DNA from: Escarpia spicata
Taxonomy: Eukaryota > Annelida > Polychaeta > Sabellida > Siboglinidae
Length of the DNA: 64,000 nt
Reading direction: 5' to 3'
NCBI GenBank assembly: GCA_963995525.1
Contig: OZ023213.1
Span: 46,545,660-46,609,659, forward strand
Below, in pieces: positions 1 to 11,589 of the stretch; positions within the stretch are counted from its first letter, which is position 1, and each line of letters starts with the position of its first letter. Made by a program: the position numbers and the translations under genes. The notes beneath the pieces are model-generated. The model worked only from the letters and a program-made list of their open reading frames with translations. It searched no databases and was not told the origin of the DNA.

Positions 1-2187
1 AAGTTACAGGCATTCATATTCAATATATATTTTTGGTCTATGACTCTATGTCACTGAATGATATGCATGCATCCCATGGAACGCAATGATTATTTTGCAT
101 GTGTTCAGGTACTGTTTGCGTCCTGTAAACCCCTGTTACAGTATCCTTTTTGGAAGAGATACAATAAAGTGTTGGTCTTTTCTATCTAGTGTCTATGCCA
201 GGGGAAGTAAAATATCCTATGCAGGTAAACGTGTAACCTGTAGTGGACTCATTAACTATAGAGAAGGAAAACTCTAAAAATAAACCACTCCTATGTTAAG
301 CAGTTAGCTCTAGATGGGCTGTTTGGAGTCATAAGTGACATCTGACATTTCAACTATTTTTATGAGCGCACACGCCACCCCCCCAATTGCATAAGCTTTG
401 TTGGACTTTCAACGCCCAGAAAGGGCCCAGTCCAGTATCATAAGACAATAATTTGCAATGTTTCATCTGGGCTGGGTAAAATAAGATAATGACTGTAGCC
501 ATCATTGTACTTTATAATAATGTGAGAAAGGAATATATTTCCTACTACTAGTACTAGTCAGATTTAATGGTAGGGATGTCGGAAGAAATCACACAAACGC
601 GTTTGCATTGGGACGCAATGTTAAATCGCCTATGTTTAACAAATTGTAAGTGCCTTGATTTATAAAGACTGATCATATATGTTATATCAAAAGAAACATA
701 AATATGTCTTCTTTGTGATAAAATACCTGCTTTTGCTTCATACAGATACTCGTGATGAAACAACGACACCCACAGAAATGTTGTTTCGTTGCGTACGCAG
801 CCATATTTAATCTCGCGGAAGATAAAATTACGTACTCGCATTATTACCCGCCATGCTATGTTTGGCAGTATGGTTGAAATCGCAAAATGATGCTCTTTGG
901 CTATGTTTATACTCTCACACACATTTGACTAACTTTGTATACATAACATGCATGCATTCACTAACGTCCACATGATTTTGCTGGTATACCTGCACCTTCT
1001 AAAACATGTCAGATTTTGTTGATATCCACATAATGGAAACCACTAAAGCATATCCTCCAACCTGTGGGTAGCAGGCTTCCCAAGCTGGTTCAACAACGAG
1101 CCAGATATATTGTGTACACATATATATATGGATGACGATTTGAAAGTGGGGGACCTGGAGATACTTTTGTAAGCTTTTCCAAAAGGTTAGTTGCTTAGTT
1201 AATTAACTTAATTTTATGTATAATTCCTTTCGTAAACGATATATTAAAAGGAAATACATCAAATATCAAGTTTTAGCTAAGTTTTTTGTATTGTACAAGA
1301 TTAGTTTTTTCACATTTCCTTCAGATAAAAAAATTGTCATACAAATTTATTCAATGGCCTTTACATAATTGTCTATAACCTTTCCAATGGTGTATCACAT
1401 TTGCCAATCTGATGAATTATTGCATTTTCACCAACCTCCCTATTAATGGGGAGTTTTTGTTTACACATATGGCTGTGCCACTAGCATTGCCACGCACTGT
1501 TTTGGTTGGTGTTTTTTTTCCATTTCATTCCTGCGTCTTGTATATTGCCTTTTGGTCGCGTTTATATAATTAATGTTTCGGACAAGTATTTGTTGATATA
1601 ACGGATTAGTATGACATTTCCATCATTAGATACACGTAGGTTGGAACAATGACAGTCTGGTGCAGCAACGTAGCAATGTCTTAGATTAGACCTTCACACG
1701 TAGGCGACATCAACAGAACTCAGAAGTGTTACAGAAATCGGAATTGGCTTCGACCGGTGGCGTGAAGCATCTCGTTTTCTTTCAATTTCTCGCAGCTACA
1801 CACATAATACTCAATGTTGCTAGATTGTGCAACATTCGATAAGGTTGTCGCCAGTTATACTCACACTGCTTCCTCTGTTGTATAAATCGTGCCTGCGTGC
1901 ATGGAGTTCATAGATCAAGTATGCCAATGACGAACTTACATGTGACTCAACAAAGTAGATATTGCTATTCGTTGACGAAGAACAGGAAGTTACCCAAAAA
2001 CTGCGGCAGCTCGTAGCGGCATCGAGAAACGAATTACACCGGCTACGCCAAGCTACCGCGTTGGGCGAGCCGGCGATGTCACATTTGTAGACCTGTGGGC
2101 TCGTGTTATAACTGATATAAAAACTAAAGGGAAAGATACTATGCGCATGTGTGACACCTGTCTACCTGTATGGCCTAGAATATAGCA
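1..2187. other. AT-rich region, no gene recognised
   Basis: Open frames here are short and I recognise no protein family or RNA gene. The longest is a 122-codon minus-strand frame at 554-922, with no domain or motif I can name. I see no clear tandem array or transposon end in this stretch. Confidence 0.6.
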
Positions 2188-2600
2188 ATGACAGAGAAAC
2201 AACAGGAGAGGGTACAAGTGTGCGAAAACAACTGGGTTAGGAGAATTACGGGGGTAACGAGAATATATAAGCGAAGAGTGGAAGAGCTGAGGGAGGATGT
2301 TGGTGTGAAAGAAAGTTTCAAGAATAAGTTGGTAAGAAATCGGTTGAACTGGGCAGGACATGTGGAGCGAATGGGAGAAGAATGAATGACAAAGAAAGCA
2401 GATGCCCGGAGAGTGGAGGGAAAAAGAAGACGATGGCGACCGAGACTGATCGAGGTGGGAGGATTGCGTGAAGAGAGACATAGAGGGGTGGAAAGGGGAA
2501 TGGAGGAAAAGAGCGAGGAGAATGGAGAAGGGTGGTAGAGAAAGTAGTGCAAGTGCAATGAGGAGCAAGAGAAAGACAATTTTGATGTATCCAAGCCAGG
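2188..2600 (+). pseudogene. LINE reverse transcriptase C-terminal relic
   Basis: The frame starting near 2188 reads like the extreme C-terminal tail of a non-LTR retrotransposon ORF2. It has a NNWVRRI segment, then NWAGHVERMGEE, then a basic stretch ending RRRWRPRL. The tail pattern W-x-GH-x-x-RM followed by a GR/RP-rich basic motif is common at the end of many LINE ORF2 proteins. A TGA interrupts it at about 2383-2385 and a frameshift follows near 2440. No RT catalytic core is present upstream, so this is a 5'-truncated dead copy. The exact LINE clade cannot be fixed from so short a piece. Confidence 0.7.
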
Positions 2601-2710
2601 AGAACAACAAAATCATGATTCCATAATGTAAGTATTTTTTAAAGTAAATAAGTTAAACATATAAATATGTTAAACTAAGTTATAATTTTGTAAAACATAT
2701 TATATATAAA

Positions 2711-3209
2711 TGTAACCGGCAGGGTGACTGAGCAATAGTAAATTATTAAATTTAATCTATATTATTATTCCAAAACTCCAAGTACTCCTTTTGTTCTCAT
2801 TACTTTTAATATGTTAAGTCTGTAGACGCTGCCTGAGAAAGCCACTAGGTTCTCTTCCCAGGTGGTGTAAGTTTCCCCAGCAATCACCAAGTGAGGGTCA
2901 TACCCCGGTCACTAAGCCAGGATTTATTTTTTGAGACGCCATCACAGAGTTTCCGAGAGAAGCTGGACAGACAGCGCTCCAGTGTTTTTCCACGAGGTTT
3001 CGTGTTTTAACAGAGATGTAAACACAAATGAAGATGTAAGAGTGCATGGTGTGATTGCACTGAGCAGTGCTCAAGCACTGTGTTAGACTGCAGTTCCCAG
3101 TTGGGTTTTTTTTTGTTTTGTTTTACTTTGTATTTTAGATTATCAACACAATAAATGATAGTTATCATTTAACCGTGTTGCCTGTCTTCATGGTAAATCC
3201 CCCGCTACA
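2711..3209 (+). repeat. 5' LTR of gypsy-type element
   Basis: This TG...CA-bounded repeat of 499 bp matches 11091-11585 nearly throughout. An AATAAA signal sits at 3150-3155, inside the T- and A-rich end, as expected for the R/U5 part of an LTR. The target duplication TAAA lies immediately upstream. Confidence 0.93.
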
Positions 3210-3213
3210 AAAC

Positions 3214-3230
3214 GGTGTCAGAAGTGGGAT
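3214..3230 (+). other. Primer-binding site, tRNA-Leu type
   Basis: Four bases after the 5' LTR the sequence GGTGTCAGAAGTGGGAT is complementary to the usual 3' end of animal tRNA-Leu including its CCA. The base expected to pair with the terminal A is changed (C instead of T). The tRNA identity is inferred from known tRNA-Leu 3' ends. Confidence 0.7.
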
Positions 3231-3728
3231 GAAGACGATCAAATAAACCCCAGCTGGGACGAATGTCGCAAGGAGGCGATAGCTATGATATCTGCAGTCA
3301 GTGTCCGAATAAGTGCGACCTATCAGAAGAGACTCGTGCCTCCGACAGCAAGGCACTGCACGCTGTAATATCAACGCTGCTGGCCAACACTTCGATAACA
3401 TTTCGTTGTGAGACAACATTCGCGTATGACGAATTCCGCGACGACGAACTTCTGCTTGTTGGTGCCTAGATGGCTAGGACCCGTTTTACATGCGTGATGC
3501 AGATGAACAATAGCAGGCTCACTGTTGAACTTTTTACGGCATTAACGATGTATAATGTTTGTTTCTTTCAGCAGGTGTATCCTTGCAATGGTGTAGGTCA
3601 TGTTCTCTGAATTGTTATGTGTAATGTTTGTTTTCAGTTTAGTGACATTCTACATGTTGTATGTTGCATGTGATCATGCAGGGAACTTGTTAATGTTTGT
3701 ATCACTTTAGAACTGGTTTGAAGGGTAT

Positions 3729-4738
3729 ATGACGTGGTTTTCTAGTTGGCATTGTAAGTACATGTTGTCAGTTAACCCGACTGCAGTTGGAGCACTCCCG
3801 GGCACAAACTGCAGAAGCAGAGAGAGAGAGAGAGCTTCTGCCGAGTCTGAGTGGCTGGCTCAGAAACAACATCTGCAGCAGGAATTAGCCAGGAGTAGTG
3901 AGACAGGAATCAGGGAACCTGCATTGGCATCGCTCAGCGCATCTATGTCCAACGAGAGCGGACGATGCCCAAGTTGAGAGGACGACCGCTGACACCGGAA
4001 GACCCAGACGTTGATGACTGGACTTCAGACATGGAGAGCCACCTGAAGGCCAGTCCATTCTCAGATCGTGAGGGTCTGGACTTCATTGTGGACCATCTGA
4101 GTGGAGTGGCCGGACAAGAAGAAGCTCTGCAAATTGTGAGGCGTGTCTTTGGTGACATAGACACCATGGGAGCAGCGCAAGAGGCCTTCTACACCAGGGT
4201 CCAGCAGCCAGGTGAAACCCTTCTGGATTACTCTTGCCCTTGTCAAGCTGTTTAGTAAACTGAGCAAATGACAACCAAGTTTGGCCCCACTGAAAGATGA
4301 GACATTAAAGGGACGCTTTGCTTCCGGGGTTCGTGAGCAACATCTTCAACGCGAAATGCGCAGGTTGGAGGTTGACGAACCCGGGATGCTATTCTGGGAG
4401 TTCCGGGATAGGGGAATCTACTGGATAGGAAAAGAAGTCCCCAGGAAGATGGCAACACATGATGCTATCAATACTACCACTGCTGCAAGATAGGATAATA
4501 CTGCCATCCTCAGGAAATTGGAAGATCAACAGCAGCAACTACAGCAGATGCAGGAGCTGTTGACCAAATAGCAACAGCAGCTGGAAAGGGTTAGAACGCC
4601 GAGAAGCTGGGAAGCCCGCCGACCGCCGAAGCGTGGCTATAATGCAGAGGGCAAGCGGGTCTGTTATGTGTGTGGATCAGTGGATCACATCAGCCCGTAT
4701 TGTCCCAAGAAGGGGCACACGGTCAAGAAGGAAAACTA
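3729..4738 (+). pseudogene. gag of the gypsy-type element, broken
   Basis: The region reads as a retrotransposon gag in pieces: a leading frame at 3729-3977, a capsid-like segment at 3965-4255, then a segment from about 4260 to a CCHC zinc knuckle at 4662-4703. The knuckle has Cys-x2-Cys-x4-His-x4-Cys spacing (CYVC...H...C). Frame changes near 3963 and 4257 and stops at about 4491 and 4569 split it. Gag would form the particle shell and package element RNA; the knuckle is the nucleocapsid part. A Gln-rich run near 4525-4590 precedes the knuckle. Family assignment rests on the knuckle and the position before pol. Confidence 0.8.
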
Positions 4739-4779
4739 GATGCCTCCTCTGCACAGGTCCAGGTAGGGGATGGCGAGTT

Positions 4780-5190
4780 AGAGGACCCATCAGATGTAGA
4801 GGCGGTGATGGAGAGAGCCATCGGGAAATGTCCCGTGATAGAGGTAATGGTGGGTGGACATTCAGCGAAGTGTTTGTTGGACACAGGGCGGAAGTGTCCA
4901 CCATCACCGAGGGATTCTTCAGGAATCACCTGCTGCCACGGGGACAAGCGATGAAGGACATCGCAGGGTGGATCTCCGTCACTGCCGCAAATGGGTTGCC
5001 GGTGCCCTATCTTGGGTATGTAGAATGTGAGATGATTATTCTGGGACAAGTGTTCAAAGAGATGGGTTTTCTTGTGACAAGAGATCCAGTGGACCCTGTC
5101 ATGCGACAGCGAAAACTCGAACGTCCTGGAATAATTGGCTGTAACATTCTGCGTAGGGTTGGGACCATTCTAGCCTCAGAACTTGGGCCA
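4780..5190 (+). pseudogene. Retropepsin-like aspartic protease, frameshifted
   Basis: A CLLDTG motif at about 4867-4890 is the active-site D-T-G of a retroviral-type aspartic protease. The reading frame shifts by one base directly after it, and the protein continues in the next frame with VSTITE and, further on, an IIGCNILRR segment that matches the second conserved region of retropepsins. The single-base lesion in a short G run separates the catalytic Asp from the rest of the domain, so no functional protease would be made. Confidence 0.8.
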
Positions 5191-5712
5191 CGTTACCTGG
5201 AGTCAATCAGGGTGAATGATAGTGAACCCAAGTGGGCTAGAGTGTTGTCATTGTTCACCCAAACTAGAGAAGACTTGAAGCAGCGTCATGTGAAACTGGC
5301 CGGAAGGAAGCCACAACTGTTACCAGCTGAGTCAGCGGTGACAGTTTTAGCTCACGTAGTGAAGCCAGTAGGGCTCTGCCAGTTATTGGTTGAACCACTC
5401 GATCACGGGTCGAGCGGGTTGCCACACGGAGTACAGACTGTGTGCTCTGTTGTAAGTGCGGACCAGAGATGTGTCCGTAGTGGAGTAATCCCAGTTCAAG
5501 TCTGGAACCTCAACAAGGAGGATATCTGGCTTCAACCAAGGAGTGTGTTTGGATCTACCCAGACAGTGGATATCGAGGAGCCACAGGATACCGACACATA
5601 TATAGATGTCAATGAGGTTACCGTACAGTCGATAGGTGCTGAGATTTCCAGCACGGCTGAGCCAATAAACAACAAGGGGTCGTCTGGCGGGACAGGATCA
5701 GGAGGATCTGAC

Positions 5713-6633
5713 ATTTATGACTTACCGTCAGTGGACTTAGGAGGGTTGGACCTTTCTGAGGTGGATCGTCAGAGAGTGAAGTTGTTGCTGGTGAAACACA
5801 AGGATGTGTTCAGTAAAGACCAAGACGACATCGGTTACTGCGATGCTGTCCCACATCAAATACTCACCACTGATGATAGGCCAGTTAGAGTTCCCCACCG
5901 ACGGGTGCACCCTAACCAGTGGGAGGAGGTTAAGGCACACCTCCAGAAATGGCTGAAACTTGGAGTCCTTCAAGAATCTACCAGCTGCTATGCATCACCA
6001 GCAGTTCTTGTGAGGAAGAAGGATAACTCATTGTGATTGTGCATCGACTATCGTCAACTAAACCTTAAGACCATCAAGGATGCCTTCCCTCTACCACGTG
6101 TAGATGAATGCCTGGAAACACTCACTGGAGCAAGATATTTCAGTACTTTGGATCTGGCCCATGGCTACTATCAATGTGCCATCGACGCCAGAGATGTACT
6201 AAAGACTGCGTTCAGGGTTGGAACTAGTGGACTGTATGAGTTCACAAGGATGCCAATGGGACTTTGCAATGCCCCAGCTACTTTCTCACGCTTGATGAAT
6301 CATGTGCTAGGAAATGAGAATTTCCATTCCCTTCTCATTTACTTGGATGATGTCCTAGTATTTGGGAAATCAGTGGATGAGATGATACAAAGGCTGGACA
6401 CCGTATTCGGGAAACTACGGGCCTTTGGACTCAAGATCAAGCCGCAGAAATGTAGCCTGTTCAGACGGGATGTTAAATTCCTTGGGCATATTGTGTCAGC
6501 AGAAGGAGTGGCAACAGACCCGGAGAAAATTAAGGCTGTACAAGAATGGGAAGAACCAAAGAGTGAGAGCGAGCTACGTTCCTTCCTTGGATTGGCTGGA
6601 TATTATCGAAGGTACCTTCCTTTGCCCAGATAG
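5713..6633 (+). pseudogene. Gypsy reverse transcriptase domain
   Basis: This is a well-preserved Ty3/gypsy RT. It shows the N-terminal HKDVFS segment, the LCIDYRQLN motif, STLDLAHGYYQ, MPMGLCNAPATF and the catalytic YLDD box at 6340-6351, followed by VKFLGHIVS and FLGLAGYYRRYLP. Both metal-binding Asp residues of YLDD are present. A TGA at 6034-6036, immediately before LCIDYR, interrupts the frame, and the frame is lost again near 6625 before RNase H. The protein would copy element RNA into DNA in the particle. Confidence 0.93.
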
Positions 6634-6639
6634 CAAAGC

Positions 6640-7190
6640 CTCTTCACCAGTGTGTTGGCAAAGCCACGAATACAAAGAAGGGTTCGAAGAGAAAGATGTT
6701 CCAAGATGGACAACTATTCCATGACAAATGGAATAGAGACTGCAGTCTGGCCTTTCAGAGGTTAAAGGAGCAGCTGACAAGTGCTCCAGTGCTAGTCTAC
6801 CCAGACTTCACGAAGCCGTTCATCGTAGAGACCGATGCTAGCTTCCAAGGACTGGGCGCAGTACTCTCCCAAGAGCATGGGGTTATTGCCTATGCAAGCC
6901 GCGGTTTGAGGCCAGCGGAGAGGAACGACGCCAACTACAGTTCCATGAAGTTAGAACTCCTTGCTCTGAAGTGGGCCGTCACGGAAAAGTTCCGTCCTTA
7001 TCTCATCGGGTCGCACTTCACGATTTACACGGATAATAATCCATTGAGTTACATTCAGACGTCAACGTTGGGAGTTACAGAGTTGCGCTGGGTTGCTCAG
7101 CTTGCTCAATTTGATTATGATTGTGATCAAATACCGTAGTGGTCGTGCCAATGCCAATGCTGACGCACTCAGTCGAAAGACATGGCATGG
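6640..7190 (+). pseudogene. RNase H domain of gypsy pol
   Basis: In a different frame from RT, this segment carries VETDASFQGLGAVLSQ, the KLELLAL helix and YTDNNPL, which supply the Asp, Glu and Asp expected for an RT-linked RNase H that degrades the RNA strand of the hybrid. Another one-base frame change near 7100-7136 moves the frame to the segment ending DALSRK, the normal end of the connection region. Pol continues as integrase only after the nested insert. Confidence 0.88.
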
Positions 7191-7863
7191 AGAACACGTT
7201 GCAGCGGAAGTGGACACGACTTCTGTCAGAGTAGAAATGACCGAGTTAGCCGTCGATCGAACGATAGGGAAGATTTTGTTGTTTCATGGCGACTGACAGC
7301 GGAGGCCGAAGGCCGACGGGAGCGTCTCCTCGATGAGGGGCTGTGCTTCACGGCGGCGGCAATACGGACTTGTTGTTTATTGTGTGCTTGTGTGCTTGTG
7401 TGCTTGTGTGCTTCACGGTGGCGGCAATACGGACTTGTTGTTTCATGGCGACCGACAGCGTGAGGTGAAACATATGTGGCGCGTAACGTTTCGTCTTCGG
7501 ACGGTACATGTCCCGCTGACATTGACAGCCTTCTATCTAGAACAGCATTTTGACTACTGATGCTAGTGCTACGTGGACGATTTCCTAGCGCAGAGGAGGG
7601 CCCATACATTCCACTTGTGGAATGGTCATCGCAGGATGATTTCTCGTCATAAGTGTAGACTAGAGATTGATCGTTGTAGGTATACTCATACGATGTGTAT
7701 GGACGCGTACACTCGTAGTCTTCCATTGTCAAATTTGTCATCTTCATCACACGATCCGATTTCTCCTTTTCCGTACGGCGTCTGAGAAGCTTTCGATTCA
7801 TCTTGTTCATATCTTTTAGAGCTTTCCTAATCAACTTTGGATGTTTGTCACAAGCTGCTAAAG

Positions 7864-8730
7864 CTATTTCGTTCTAACACCCTTGAGGAACAGCTTTGCG
7901 GCATATTTAGTTACGTCTTTGTTTCCTGTCCCTCTATATCTCCTTTTGACGGCATGGTGAACACGATCAGCGAAGTCTTCCAAACATTCGCCGACTTCCT
8001 GCTTCATATCTTGGAGATTTCGACGCACAAGGCTTGGATCTTCTTTTGTTTCAAATTTGCTCTTCATGCGTTTCATGAGCCTTCGATAATCGCTGCAAGT
8101 CTTGCGGGAACGGGTCCAGATGTAATCAAGTGCTTCGTCGCGCAAGCATTCCTTTAGCCTCTGTAGTTTTTGGTAACTACTCCAGTGATAATATTTTGCA
8201 GCACGCTTAAACAGGTGTAGAAATGTGTCCCAGTCTGTGGATGTTCCTGAGAATGTAGGTAAATTGGGTCCATTGGTTTTGTCATGTGTGTGATGCCCAT
8301 CGGTTGTGTCGTGTGTGTGATGCCCATTGGTTTTGTCATGTGTGTGATGCCCATCGGTTGTGTCATGTGTGTGATGCCCATCGGTTGTGTCGTGTGTGTG
8401 ATGCCCATCGGTTTTTGGTGTGGTGTCGATTCCTCCCATTGGTTCGCGTTTCACACCGACTGGAAGTTTTGTGTTGCTAGTAGGTTGAAGTGGGGTATCC
8501 TTCCTGCGTGCTTCTTGTCCCAACAACCGCGAGGGACCGTAGCTGTATATGCCATCCTTTGGATGCGCATCAAGGAGAGGTTTGTCATAAAAAGGATGAC
8601 CCATTGATTTGGAATGGCTCTTATACTCCATGTTCTTACTCTCATACATTTCCCATCTCATTTCATCACCTATTTCCTGTGACCTGCGTCTATTCATTGT
8701 GTGATCCCATTCTTCCATCTCCCTTTTCAT
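7864..8730 (-). pseudogene. gag-like ORF with DGHHTHD repeats
   Basis: This 288-codon frame begins with a charged, Arg/Glu-rich region, then about five 9-residue repeats of the form DGHHTHDTT, then a capsid-like domain starting LPTFSGTS. The capsid part resembles gag proteins of gypsy or BEL elements, which bind element RNA and assemble particles. It ends at GVRTK with a stop, but the adjacent minus frame continues with related sequence (CDKHPKLIRKAL), so a frameshift truncates it. No zinc knuckle is seen. The His-rich repeats are encoded by the 27-bp minisatellite at 8281-8411. Confidence 0.72.
8281..8411. repeat. 27-bp minisatellite, ~5 copies
   Basis: Units of 27 bp (GTGTGTGATGCCCATCGGTT core) are repeated about five times. 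The length is a multiple of three, so the minus frame stays open and yields the His-rich 9-residue repeat of the gag-like ORF. Confidence 0.9.
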
Positions 8731-8765
8731 TCTTTCTTCCAGTTCTCTTCTGCATGTATTCTAGC

Positions 8766-9918
8766 GAGTGACGTCATCGGCTCTGTCAAGTCGCCTGGAG
8801 CGATGACTGCAGTACCGAATGAGATTCAGGAGCGACACCAAGCAATGGTGGAAAGGGTAGAAGAAATCATGACAACTACCGCAATGAGTGAAAAGATCAA
8901 ACACACAGTATCACCTCTTCCAGGGTACACAAAGCAGCAACTGGCTGAGTTACAACATCATATCTTGAGTAAAGTTGTGGCTATATGGAAGAAAGGTACA
9001 AAGCCAGACAGTACAGAACTCCATAAGATGCCGATAGTTGCTCGTCGCTGGTATAGCAAATGGAACCAATTTGTGGAAATAGAGAATGTTCTGTATATAG
9101 AGTCCTTTGAGAATGGAGAAGGAACTCTACAGCTTGCATTGCCAACCAGTTTGAAACAGCCAGTACTCGAAGCTCTTCATGATGCAAGTGGCCATCAGGG
9201 AAGAGACAGGACTCTAGCTCTGGTAAGAAAGAGAGCATTTTGGCCTGGAATGAGCAAGGATGTAGGTTCGTATTGTGCCAGTTGGTCACGATGCTGTACT
9301 GCTAAGGCATTAAGACCTACTGTGAACCCGAGAATGGGACACCTTTTTGCGAACAAACCACTCGCACTACTAGCAATTGATTTCACTATGCTAGAGAAAG
9401 CTTCAGATGGACGCGAACATGTCTTAATCATGACGGATGCATTTAGCAAATTCACTGTAGCAATACCCACAAAAGATCAGAAGGCGACTACAGTTGCGAA
9501 AGTATTGACACAGGAATGGTTCTATCGATATGGAGTACCTAGACGCATATACAGCGACCAGGGAAGACATTTCGAAAGTGGCGTGGTAAGGGCCTTGTGT
9601 ACGGTATATGGAATAAAGAAGTCACGTACCACTCCATATCACCCGGAGGGAAACGGTCAGTGTGAACGCTTTAATCGTACGATGCACGACTTACTGCGTT
9701 CATTGCCGCCACACAAGAAACGACAATGGCCACGCCATTTGCAGGAACTGGTCTTCGCGTATAATTCAACGCCACACGCGGCCACAGGTTTCTCGCCTTA
9801 TTTCTTGATGTTCGGGCAAGAACCCAGACTTCCGGTGGACGAATTGCTGGATGGAGAGGGCCCAACATCACACCTAGATAAATGGACTGATGACTGGGTA
9901 CTGGAGCATCAGCACTGA
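8766..9918 (+). pseudogene. Gypsy integrase domain
   Basis: Frame 8766-9918 encodes a retroviral-type integrase. The N-terminal zinc region starts at HDASGH and continues to YCASW; the second Cys expected in Cys-x2-Cys reads as Trp. The catalytic core keeps all three acidic residues in context: the Asp of AIDFT, the Asp of YSDQG and the Glu of GQCERFN. A TGA at 9916-9918 then interrupts the frame, which continues open to 10995. The enzyme would insert the element's cDNA into chromosomes. The lost zinc ligand and the stop argue against activity. Confidence 0.92.
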
Positions 9919-10995
9919 CTGGAAGCAGCTTTTGAATTAGCTGGTCAGAGATTAGCCAAAGCCGCTGGAATCAGAAAGGATAGGCATGATCTGACGGGAT
10001 CCGATGCGCCACTGAAGCCTGGAGATCGAGTTTTCCTTAGGAACAGAGGAGTTCTAGGGCGAAACAAAATACAGGATCGGTGGGTGGCCATCCCCTATAG
10101 AGTCGAGGATCGGATTAATCCCGATAGTCCCCTGTATCGTGTTCATCGATTCGATGGTCTGGGACACCCTAGGGTGGTACATCGCTCTGCAATATTGGAT
10201 GTAAGGGATATCGGGGTTCCTGCAGAGAGTAGAGCAAATGCACCAGAAGAAAAGGAAAGTACACGGGAAAATGTCGGAGATAAACACGCGAAGACCACCT
10301 CGGAGGGCAGCTCCACACCAATTGACAGGTGGATGATACGTCAGGAGACAGATGTATATATACCCTTGATGCCAACTGTTCAAGCGGAAACTGTTCCCTC
10401 GATCCTTCCGCACAAGGGTGATGGACGGTGGAGGGAAGAAGAACTTCCACTGCCCCGTGCTTCACCAGTTCATTCGAGTCATCTTGAGAACGATAAGAGT
10501 TCGAACGAAGAAGAAGCACAGATACCCCTTTCTACAACCGACAAGTCGCACCTGAGTAGTCGTGGTATGTCAGGTAGAACCAGGTCGACTCGGGATGCTC
10601 GGGTTACGGGTGGTGGGCAGAGTTGTGCTCAGGCACATAGCTGTTTGTCTGTAGATTCAGATGGCGACAGTGCCTCGGAACCAATTCCGAGACAGTCCCG
10701 ACGACATCGTCGTGTTAAAATCAGGAGTCGGTCCGATCGCTCTGGTAGGTCGACTGCCAGATCAACACCTGGATCAGCAGATGGCGAAGCACTACCACGT
10801 AGGAGTTCTAAGCGTGCAACGGCAGGGCATAACCCCAATCCCCATAATCTGCCACGGTCTGCAGCTCTTAGGACGATTGAGGTAGCAGCACCATCATTTG
10901 GAGAGCTGAGTGAAGCCATGTCGAACTTAGGTTCCATGCTTCAAACAACTTGGTTGCAGTCACAGGCAACCACAATTAACCGCAACTTGCCATAA
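9919..10995 (+). pseudogene. Integrase C-terminus and pol tail
   Basis: In the same frame as integrase after the TGA, a GPY/F-like module is visible (PGDRVFLRN, then KIQDRWVAIPYRV). A long, Ser/Arg/Glu-rich, low-complexity tail follows, ending with a basic RRSSKRATAGHNPNPHNL segment near 10797-10860 and a stop at 10993-10995. Such tails occur in many invertebrate gypsy pols. No transmembrane segment or envelope-like feature is seen, so I do not call an env gene. Confidence 0.75.
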
Positions 10996-11080
10996 GAATA
11001 TTAGTTTTGTAGATCATTATTCCAAATGTAATATCTTGGTTCTGATTGTTCAGTTGCTCGTGGGATAGCAACTATTTAAT

Positions 11081-11090
11081 CAGGGGGGTA
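11081..11090 (+). other. Polypurine tract
   Basis: CAGGGGGGTA directly precedes the 3' LTR, the position of the plus-strand primer in LTR retrotransposons. It is short and G-rich. Confidence 0.6.
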
Positions 11091-11585
11091 TGTAACCGGC
11101 AGGGTTACTGAGCAATAGTAAATTATTAAATTTAATCTATATTATTATTCCAAAACTCCAAGTACTCCTTTTGTTCTCATTACTTTTAATATGTTAAGTC
11201 TGTAGACGCTGCCTGAGAAAGCCATTAGGTTCTCTTCCCAGGCGGTGTCAGTTTCCCCAGCAGTCACCAAGTGAGGGTCATACCCCGGTCACTAAGCCAG
11301 TATTTATTTTTTGAGACGCCATCACAGAGTTTCCGAGAGAAGCTGGACAGACAGCGCTCCAGTGTTTTTCCACGAGGTTTCGTGTTTTAACAGAGATGTA
11401 AACACAAATGAAGATGTAAGAGAGTGCATATGTGTGATTGCACTGAGCAGTGCTCAAGAACTGTGTTAGACTGCAGTTCCTAGTTGTTTTTTTTTGTTTT
11501 ACTTTGTATTTTAGATTATCAACACAATAAATGATAGTCATCATTTAACCGTGTTGCCTGTCTTCACGGTAAATCCCCCGCTACA
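11091..11585 (+). repeat. 3' LTR of gypsy-type element
   Basis: This 495-bp copy of the 5' LTR carries the AATAAA at 11526-11531 and is followed by the TAAA target duplication at 11586-11589. Confidence 0.93.
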
Positions 11586-11589
11586 TAAA

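Larger units (their letters stand above)
7270..8765 (-). mobile_element. Nested antisense retroelement gag fragment
   Basis: Between the RNase H and integrase parts of the gypsy element, the coding strand switches. On the minus strand a gag-like protein runs from 8730 to 7864 and, after a one-base frame change near 7850, on to about 7600. Landmarks are LPTFSGTSTDWDTF, a typical start of a retrotransposon gag capsid region, then LKECLRDEALDYIW and FADRVH. The host pol is interrupted here, so this is a later insertion or rearrangement. No pol, LTR or target duplication is visible, and the edges are approximate. A local direct repeat (about 7343-7376 and 7411-7444) lies at the left edge. Confidence 0.75.
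2711..11585 (+). mobile_element. Gypsy-type LTR retrotransposon, complete but inactive
   Basis: Two direct repeats of about 495 bp (2711-3209 and 11091-11585), each starting TGTAAC and ending CTACA, flank a gag-protease-RT-RNase H-integrase series in Ty3/gypsy order. The flanking TAAA at 2707-2710 and 11586-11589 is a 4-bp target-site duplication, as expected for gypsy integration. A primer-binding site follows the 5' LTR and a short purine tract precedes the 3' LTR. By eye the two LTRs differ by roughly a dozen substitutions plus small indels, so the insertion is moderately old. Frameshifts, in-frame stops and a nested antisense insertion at about 7270-8765 break the coding region, so it should not be autonomous. 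Confidence 0.93.

Noticed and set aside
554..922. 122-codon minus-strand frame
   Set aside because: It starts with Met and has mixed composition, but no recognisable domain, splice context or repeat homologue; I could not support a gene.
2053..2616. Ser/Leu/His-rich minus-strand frames (187 and 139 codons)
   Set aside because: They are shadows of the purine-rich LINE tail coded on the plus strand.
10169..10937. Possible env gene after gypsy pol
   Set aside because: The sense frame is a continuous pol tail without signal peptide, transmembrane segment or furin-like site; opposite-strand frames are shadows.
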